8,809 bases of DNA, taken from NCBI GenBank assembly GCA_021850555.1, contig JAJZLX010000319.1:1-8809 (forward strand), given 5' to 3'. The notes beneath the pieces are model-generated. The model saw only the letters and a program-made list of their open reading frames with translations, did no database searches and was not told the DNA's origin. Position 1 is the first letter of the stretch. Each line of letters begins with the position of its first letter. This DNA comes from Pseudomonadota bacterium. GTDB taxonomy: Bacteria > Pseudomonadota > Gammaproteobacteria > Steroidobacterales > Steroidobacteraceae. The position numbers and the translations under genes were made by a program. Below, piece by piece: positions 5,210 through 8,809 of this stretch.

Positions 5210-5751
5210 CCTTCAAGCTGCGCTGCCTTGAGACCAACGAAACTTGTGGGTCCGCACCCGTGGCGACGGCGACTCGTGCGACAACGGCGACAAATGCGGC
5301 CCCTGGGGCTCAGTCTGTCGCCAATGTCGCCGCTGTCGCCGTCGCACCGCCCTCGGGCATGGCCCGTTGCGCGGTGTGCTCTCACTTCGAGGGGCGCCCC
5401 GGTTCGGAGCCGGACGGCTGGTGTAATCGCCTCTCGGTCGAGACGTGGGCCGCGCCCCTGTTCCAGTGCGACACGTACCGGCCGGCGGACGATGCCCTGG
5501 TAGCGCTGGCTCGGCGCCGCGCTGAAGTGGTCAAGCAGCTCCGCGAGGACCCCGGCTTGCGGTATGCCTTCGACGTGGCGAACGCGAGCCTGACCGCCCC
5601 GGCGAGCGCCCCCGTCAGCGTCATGCTCGGCGTGCGCGACTCCTCGGGGGCGATCGTCACCGCCGAGCTGCGCGTGCCTGCCGACCGCTGGCCCGGGCTG
5701 GCCGCGTTCGCTGAGCACTGGCGCAAGGCCGCCGAGGGGATGCCGTCATGA
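5206..5751 (+). CDS. Unrecognised 181-residue protein with a four-cysteine motif
   Basis: Its ATG overlaps the primase stop (ATGA at 5206-5209), so it is translationally coupled to it; there is no clear ribosome site. Residues 1-18 start the protein, 19-50 are an Ala/Thr/Val low-complexity linker encoded by the GGCGAC/GTCGCC inverted repeat, and residues 53-92 carry C55-x2-C58-x14-C73-x14-C88, ending FQCDTYRP, which resembles a zinc-binding knuckle. Residues 97-120 are helical, and 130-175 have beta-like character with a VPADRW segment. I do not recognise a family function. The C55-C88 spacing and the 'PDGWC' context remind me of small metal-binding domains common in phage accessory proteins, but that is from memory. 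Its position after the primase and before SSB suggests a role with replication. The coding call is firm, the role unknown. Confidence 0.8.
   Translation: MTFKLRCLETNETCGSAPVATATRATTATNAAPGAQSVANVAAVAVAPPSGMARCAVCSHFEGRPGSEPDGWCNRLSVETWAAPLFQCDTYRPADDALVALARRRAEVVKQLREDPGLRYAFDVANASLTAPASAPVSVMLGVRDSSGAIVTAELRVPADRWPGLAAFAEHWRKAAEGMPS
5263..5345. repeat. Long interrupted inverted repeat of GGCGAC/GTCGCC words inside a coding linker
   Basis: Two 30-nt arms (5263-5292 and 5316-5345) are symmetric around a 23-nt centre. Three paired blocks align: GCGACGGCGAC with GTCGCCGTCGC (11 bp), GCGACA with TGTCGC (6 bp) and GGCGACA with TGTCGCC (7 bp), giving 24 paired of 30 positions. The unpaired gaps between blocks are the same size on both sides (4 nt outer, 2 nt inner). 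The arms encode the Ala/Thr and Ala/Val linker of the 5206 protein. Confidence 0.7.
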
Positions 5752-5792
5752 GCGAATGCCTCACATGCGCCGAGACATCCGGTTCCAACTGA
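5748..5792 (+). CDS. Possible 14-residue CxxC peptide (MSECLTCAETSGSN)
   Basis: An ATG overlapping the previous stop (ATGA at 5748-5751) opens a 14-codon frame ending in TGA. The start MSEC..C resembles the start of short cysteine-rich phage proteins I recall, so this may be the truncated remnant of such a gene; it may also be a coupling peptide with no function of its own. It is in the same frame as the next gene, one stop codon apart. Low confidence that a product matters. Confidence 0.3.
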   Translation: MSECLTCAETSGSN

Positions 5793-5816
5793 CTCACCCC
5801 AAAGGAGCGCATGCTC

Positions 5817-6023
5817 ATGATCCCCACAATCTCGATCTTCGTCGCCGGGTGGCTGCTGGGCTTTTGCTTCCCTTGGCGGTGGACCGCGCCCGCCGTGCGC
5901 GTCCTGCTCGAGCGAGCGCGCTTCGACCTCGAGCGCGGCTGGCCTGAAGCGGCATACGACTGTCTCGGGCGCGCACTGGCGCTGCTGGCCGCGCAGCCAA
6001 AGGAGCCCCACCATGTCGATTGA
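5817..6023 (+). CDS. Small protein with one N-terminal membrane segment
   Basis: A 68-residue protein. Residues 2-20 (ISIFVAGWLLGFCFPW and neighbours) are hydrophobic and should form one membrane segment; residues 24-60 are an amphipathic Arg/Glu/Leu-rich helical region, and the Arg after the segment (R21) suggests the C-terminal part is in the cytoplasm. The ribosome site AAAGGAG ends at 5807, 9 nt before ATG 5817 but only 3 nt before ATG 5811, so I prefer 5817; using 5811 adds two residues. The last 11 nt overlap the SSB gene. No family was recognised. A short membrane protein inside a replication operon could be an anchor, a holin-like or a host-interaction protein; none of these is supported beyond the membrane segment. 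Confidence 0.7.
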   Translation: MIPTISIFVAGWLLGFCFPWRWTAPAVRVLLERARFDLERGWPEAAYDCLGRALALLAAQPKEPHHVD

Positions 6024-6417
6024 CGTACTGCTACAAGGCCGACTGCACGGCAATCCGCGCGAGCGGATCGGCAAGAATGGTCGGCCGTTCGTTACCTGCA
6101 CCATCCGCAGCGCGACTCGCGATGGATCCGCTGTCTTCGCCAGCGTCATCAGTTTCAGCGCTACGGCGTGCAAGACGCTGATGGCGCTTGCTGAGGGCGA
6201 CTCTGTGGCCGTGAGCGGCGAATGCACGCCGAAGGTGTACATCCCCGAGGGTGGCGAACCGCGGGCGAGCCTGGACGTAGTAGCACATGCGGCGCTCACG
6301 GAATACGCAGTGCAGCGCAAGCGCCGGGCAGTTGCGGAGGCGAAACCATCCGAACAGCCCCAGACTGAAGAGCAGCGGTCTTCCGAGCCGGAGCTCAACG
6401 ATGCGCTCCCCTTCTGA
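6013..6417 (+). CDS. ssb: Single-stranded DNA-binding protein
   Basis: A 134-residue protein of SSB type. Residues 1-105 have the OB-fold pattern: an N-terminal strand (IDVLLQGRL), a basic loop (GNPRERIGKNGRPF), strands around VTCTIRSAT and VFASVISFSATACKTL, then EGDSVAVSGECTP, which is the characteristic 'G-D-x-V-x-V-x-G' strand. Residues 106-126 are a hydrophilic, Gln/Glu-rich tail and the end, ELNDALPF, fits the acidic SSB tip (D-x-x-P-F) that binds partner enzymes. The length is short relative to chromosomal SSB (about 165-180 residues) as in many phage versions. It has a good ribosome site (AAGGAG) about 8 nt before ATG 6013 and overlaps its neighbours on both sides, so it is part of the replication operon with the Toprim/DUF3987 protein. 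It would coat single-stranded DNA at the element's replication fork. Confidence 0.88.
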   Translation: MSIDVLLQGRLHGNPRERIGKNGRPFVTCTIRSATRDGSAVFASVISFSATACKTLMALAEGDSVAVSGECTPKVYIPEGGEPRASLDVVAHAALTEYAVQRKRRAVAEAKPSEQPQTEEQRSSEPELNDALPF

Positions 6418-6613
6418 CGCCCGTCCCTGGCGCGAGCCGTGGAGCGGCTCACCACAAGCGGCGGGCCCGCGGCCGTGGAGCGAGGCCCTCGAGCGCGCGA
6501 TCTCTCGCATGCACGAGGCCGGGCACAGCGTGCAGGCAATCGCCACGGCCATCCGTCTCCCCGAGCACCGCGTGCAGCAGATCTTACGCGAGCACATGAG
6601 GGCGCCACGGTGA
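6401..6613 (+). CDS. Small putative helix-turn-helix protein, overlaps ssb
   Basis: A 70-residue protein whose ATG (6401) lies 17 nt inside the end of ssb, with CGGAG 7 nt upstream. Residues 1-25 are Pro/Trp-rich and probably disordered. Residues 27-66 are helical: ALERAISRMHEAGHS, then VQAIATAIRLPEHRVQQILREHM, which fits a three-helix helix-turn-helix of the resolvase/sigma-region-4 style, where 'S-V-x-x-I-A' and 'P-x-x-R-V' mark the two DNA-facing helices. The frame is open further upstream (to 6287), but that part overlaps ssb. No exact family is recognised. It may be a small regulator. The next gene starts on its stop (GTGA). Confidence 0.68.
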   Translation: MRSPSDARPWREPWSGSPQAAGPRPWSEALERAISRMHEAGHSVQAIATAIRLPEHRVQQILREHMRAPR

Positions 6614-6996
6614 GCCGGCTGGCCCTGATCCAGCAGCAGCAGCGCCAGCTCGCCGCGCAATCGGACCCGTACTTGCTGCGCATCGCGCACCTCGAGGGGG
6701 AGAACCGCGAGCTACGCCGCCAGCTCGCCGACCGATCGGCGCAGCCGGAGGCGCTCAGCGAGCACAACCGGGCGCGCCAGGCTGGCGGTGAGCGGCTGCG
6801 CGAGGCGATCCGGGCCGTCCTGGGCTCTCACCACGGCGCCCGCCCCATGACACGCAAGGAAGTCCTGCGCGAGCTGTTGCGCTCGGGATGGTCGCCCGAT
6901 GAAGTGCGCGAGCCGACCACCATCGGCTGGCACATGCGCGAAATCCGACGCGAGCATGCCGCAGGCGTCAATGCCGCCGCGTTGACAGCGGAATGA
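6610..6996 (+). CDS. Unrecognised 128-residue coiled-coil protein (GTG start)
   Basis: A GTG at 6610 overlaps the previous stop (6611-6613), with GAGGG around 6598 as the ribosome site. Residues 1-17 are Gln-rich, and residues 22-45 (LLRIAHLEGENRELRRQLA) are a strong short coiled coil, suggesting a dimer. Residues 60-73 are helical, and residues 79-116 (MTRKEVLRELLRSGW, then TIGWHMREIRREHA) resemble a winged-helix or helix-turn-helix module. That makes a dimeric DNA-binding protein a reasonable guess, not a family assignment. The frame is open back to 6439, but there it shadows the preceding gene. It sits in the run of small genes after ssb. Confidence 0.68.
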   Translation: MSRLALIQQQQRQLAAQSDPYLLRIAHLEGENRELRRQLADRSAQPEALSEHNRARQAGGERLREAIRAVLGSHHGARPMTRKEVLRELLRSGWSPDEVREPTTIGWHMREIRREHAAGVNAAALTAE

Positions 6997-7023
6997 TTGA
7001 ACAAGGCCCCGAGGCGTCTCAAC

Positions 7024-7230
7024 ATGACACGCATGGACACACCACAACAGCTCCCGCGCCGTATGGCGCACCCGATCAACGAAGCGGCCGAGCTGCTGGC
7101 CGTGGATCGGCGCACCGTGTACCGAATGCTCGCCCGCGGCGAACTTCGCGCGGTTCGCGTCGGGGCACGGCAGCGCATCCCGGCCGACGAACTGGCGCGC
7201 CTCACCCGACCCGCCGAGGTAGCCGCATGA
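7024..7230 (+). CDS. Excisionase-type helix-turn-helix protein
   Basis: A 68-residue protein with a MerR/HTH_17 (excisionase family) domain. Residues 17-42 contain the helix-turn-helix (PINEAAELLAVDRRTVYRMLARGEL), followed by the wing RAVRVGARQRIPADEL and a short tail. The order 'EAAELL..DRRTVYRML..GEL.AVRVG.R.RIP..EL' matches this family very closely. Members are excisionases (directionality factors) or small transcription regulators. ATG 7024 has GAGG 9 nt upstream; ATG 7033 and a TTG at 6997 are alternatives. The following gene starts on its stop codon. It is the second such protein in the window, the first being at 2544. Confidence 0.85.
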   Translation: MTRMDTPQQLPRRMAHPINEAAELLAVDRRTVYRMLARGELRAVRVGARQRIPADELARLTRPAEVAA

Positions 7231-7469
7231 GCACCGAGAATCTGCCCCCCGATTTCGAGGCGCTTGCGCCCTCACCCGAGCCGGTCATTCACCTGACCCT
7301 GACGCCCGCGGACTGCGACCTCATCCTCGCGCAGCTCGGCATGGGCGTCTTCAATGAGGTCGCGCCGCTCATCGCCAAGATTCGCGCCCAGGGCTTGCCG
7401 CAGGCCGAGGCGTTTGGTGTGCTCAACTGGCTGGATGCTGCGCCGACCGACGGGCTCGTGCCGAATTGA
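7227..7469 (+). CDS. Unrecognised 80-residue acidic protein
   Basis: The ATG overlaps the preceding stop (ATGA at 7227-7230), and GAGG precedes it by 9 nt. The protein is acidic: residues 1-20 are Pro/Glu-rich and unordered, residues 21-27 a strand (IHLTLTP), residues 28-58 two helices (DLILAQLGMG and VAPLIAKIRAQ), and 60-75 a final helical stretch with a Trp. No motif or family was recognised. Small acidic proteins in such a position may be regulators or phage anti-host proteins, but nothing shows this. The frame is open upstream to 6993, where it shadows the excisionase-like gene. Confidence 0.65.
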   Translation: MSTENLPPDFEALAPSPEPVIHLTLTPADCDLILAQLGMGVFNEVAPLIAKIRAQGLPQAEAFGVLNWLDAAPTDGLVPN

Positions 7470-7497
7470 AGGCGCCGTAAACATCGAGCCCGAAACG

Positions 7498-7791
7498 ATG
7501 GCAGACACGAAGTTCAAGCCCGGCAATCCTGGGCGCCCCAAGGGGGCCGCCAACCGCTTCACCAAGCTGCGCGACGAGATGCTCGAGGCGTTCGACCGGC
7601 TGGGCGGCGTCGACGGCCTGGTCGAATGGGCGCGGAAGGATAGCGACAATCAAGGCGCCTTCTACGCGATGATCGCTCGAATGCTTCCGCGCCCGATCGA
7701 GGTCGCCAGCGAGGGGCGCCTCGAAATCATCATCGTGCCTCAAGGCACGCGGCCCCCCGGCGAACCGTCATGCAGCGAGGCAACCGAATGA
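7498..7791 (+). CDS. Terminase-small-subunit-like or AT-hook phage protein
   Basis: A 97-residue protein beginning MADTKFKPGNPGRPKGAANR. The K-P-G-N-P-G-R-P-K-G segment (residues 7-16), an AT-hook-like basic element, is typical of phage proteins encoded just before or near the large terminase (DUF5681-like or small terminase). Residues 22-66 are helical (LRDEMLEAFDRLGGVDGLVEWARKD, then AFYAMIARMLPRPIEV), with the 'LVEWARKD.......FY..IA.MLPRPIEV' pattern seen in those proteins. The C-terminal part (residues 70-97) is basic to acidic and unordered, with a short beta segment EIIIVP. ATG 7498 fits the family start, although the upstream ribosome site is weak. It would recognise the element's DNA for packaging. 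No large terminase gene is present in the window, so the assignment stays moderate. Confidence 0.65.
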   Translation: MADTKFKPGNPGRPKGAANRFTKLRDEMLEAFDRLGGVDGLVEWARKDSDNQGAFYAMIARMLPRPIEVASEGRLEIIIVPQGTRPPGEPSCSEATE

Positions 7792-7940
7792 CCCCGACCA
7801 AACCCGCGCCCGGCACCGAGGCGCCCGTCGAGTTCACGATGCGCACCACGTCCGGCGATGAGCTGACCGTTGAAATCCACCGCCAGGGCGATCCGGCGCC
7901 GGATGACACCTGCACCGAGTCACTTGAGGAGTGGAACTGA
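7788..7940 (+). CDS. Unrecognised 50-residue acidic protein
   Basis: The ATG overlaps the preceding stop (ATGA at 7788-7791), and its own stop TGA shares a base with the next ATG at 7940. The product is Pro/Thr-rich at the start, then a probable beta hairpin (VEFTMRTTSGDELTVEIHR), then an acidic tail DDTCTESLEEWN. No family was recognised. Overlap on both sides supports translation. Confidence 0.55.
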   Translation: MTPTKPAPGTEAPVEFTMRTTSGDELTVEIHRQGDPAPDDTCTESLEEWN

Positions 7941-8809
7941 TGGCCGCCGCTGCACCCACCGCCCCCCGCGTACCCGCCGCGCACCAGAGCGCCATCCTAA
8001 AGCTGCTCAACGGCATCGGCAGTGCGTTGAGCGCTCCCCAAGGCGCGGGCATTCTCGGCCTCGCTGAAGGGCTCGGGGCGGCCTCGGCGCCCCACATGCT
8101 GACACCCGTCTCTATGGGGCAAGCGATGAGCATGGGGCTTCAGGGCGCCCAGCAGTACCGGCAAGCCTCGCTCGCCAACGCGATCCAACAGCAGGCCATG
8201 CTGCCCTACCAAGTGGCGCGGACCCACGAAGCGCAACAGGCCGTCAGCGGCCAGAACAATCCGGGCCTCTCGCCCCTGGCGCGTGCCGGCGATCAGGCGC
8301 TCGCCGCAAACATAATCAGCCCTGGCATGGGTTCGACCCTCTACGCCAACAACCCTGCCGTCGTCGCCCAAAAGACGCTGGCCGAGACGCTGAACCAACT
8401 GCAGAAGATCCCCGCCAACGAGCGCGCCGTGCTGCTCGCCAAGGCCTTCAACCTTCCGGCGCAGGGTACGCTTCCCGAGGCCACGCAGCAGACACCTGGG
8501 GGCGGTATTGCCCAGATGCAGGGAGCGCCTCTGGCGATTGCGGCGAATGCTGCCAACAAAGCCGGAGGGGCTGCCAGCGCGGCCTATCCCTACAGCGCGG
8601 CACTGTCGTACCACACAAAGACCCCCGGGCACGCAGGCGGGACGCTCGGTCCTCCCCCCGGACCCTTCGCGCCTGCGCAGGCTGCCCCGGGCGCCTCGAG
8701 TGCTGCGCGCGAGGCGGCAATCCGTGAGCAGGTCGGACTCATGACCGCCATGAACAACACGGCCGGCGCCGCGGGCCGTCCCATGCCCTTCGCGCCGCCG
8801 CCGCAGGCG
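7940..8809 (+). CDS. Ala/Gly/Gln-rich probable phage virion protein, N-terminal 290 residues, runs off right edge
   Basis: An open frame of 290 codons starts at ATG 7940 on the stop of the previous gene (TGATG), with GAGGAG about 9 nt upstream, and has no stop before the window ends. The sequence is low in complexity: an Ala/Pro start, then residues 15-50 with Gly/Leu/Ala (LLNGIGSALSAPQGAGILGLAEGLG), then 'SMGQAMSMGLQGAQQYRQASLANAIQQQAMLPYQ', a Gln-rich helical repeat region. Later parts contain NNP and Ala/Pro/Gly-rich segments and another stretch of Met/Asn (GLMTAMNNT). This composition, including the 'GQGL..GLQ..QQ' style, is what I associate with phage internal virion, DNA-ejection or tail-associated proteins, from memory. 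No signal peptide, Walker or protease motif is seen. Because the gene is partial, the assignment is tentative; the coding call is firm. Confidence 0.7.
   Translation, partial: MAAAAPTAPRVPAAHQSAILKLLNGIGSALSAPQGAGILGLAEGLGAASAPHMLTPVSMGQAMSMGLQGAQQYRQASLANAIQQQAMLPYQVARTHEAQQAVSGQNNPGLSPLARAGDQALAANIISPGMGSTLYANNPAVVAQKTLAETLNQLQKIPANERAVLLAKAFNLPAQGTLPEATQQTPGGGIAQMQGAPLAIAANAANKAGGAASAAYPYSAALSYHTKTPGHAGGTLGPPPGPFAPAQAAPGASSAAREAAIREQVGLMTAMNNTAGAAGRPMPFAPPPQA

Noticed and set aside
5382..6767. 461-codon minus-strand open frame
   Set aside because: It lies opposite the 5206 gene, ssb and the small genes, which have family matches and ribosome sites; the product is Ser/Arg/Cys-rich with no domain.

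Overview
This is a GC-rich stretch (estimated by eye at about 65%) from a mobile genetic element. Codon use and protein style fit a high-GC proteobacterium; beta- or gammaproteobacteria is my inference, and no housekeeping gene is present to confirm it. The DNA looks like the integration and early-replication half of a temperate phage or phage satellite.

Layout, left to right. (1) 1-168, minus strand: the first 56 codons of a probable second tyrosine-recombinase integrase, reading off the left edge. (2) 169-562: a gene-free recombination and regulatory region. It holds a tandem 11-bp repeat near a possible promoter of the left gene, a 3' fragment of a tRNA-Pro(CGG) gene (minus strand, 335-378) that should be the att core, a 10-bp direct repeat on both sides of that core, and a good sigma70-type promoter for the right integrase with a tandem 10-bp repeat at its start site. 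(3) 563-1849: a complete tyrosine recombinase with all catalytic residues. (4) 1850-1949: a strong inverted repeat. (5) 1950-2429: an unrecognised protein with a possible C-terminal helix-turn-helix. (6) 2430-2543: a gap carrying four or five copies of a CGCACA-type motif in both orientations. (7) 2544-8809: one long, tightly packed plus-strand gene train with many stop/start overlaps. It encodes an AlpA-like helix-turn-helix protein, a Toprim plus DUF3987-type primase/ATPase, a four-cysteine protein, a tiny CxxC peptide, a one-membrane-segment protein, an SSB, three small putative DNA-binding or coiled-coil proteins, a short acidic protein, a terminase-small-subunit-like protein, a 50-residue protein and the start of a large Ala/Gly/Gln-rich probable virion protein that runs off the right edge.

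How the genes work together (inference). The integrase acts at the tRNA-Pro site, one of the two excisionase-like proteins (2544 or 7024) could control directionality and early transcription, and the Toprim/DUF3987 protein with SSB would replicate the element. The late part then begins the packaging and virion genes. No divergent CI/Cro switch is visible between integrase and replication genes, an order more like phage-inducible islands (int-alpA-primase) than lambdoid phages. The most unusual features are the two divergent integrases around one tRNA-derived core, the possible intact attP-like architecture, and a GGCGAC/GTCGCC inverted-repeat cassette found in the coding linkers of two neighbouring genes.
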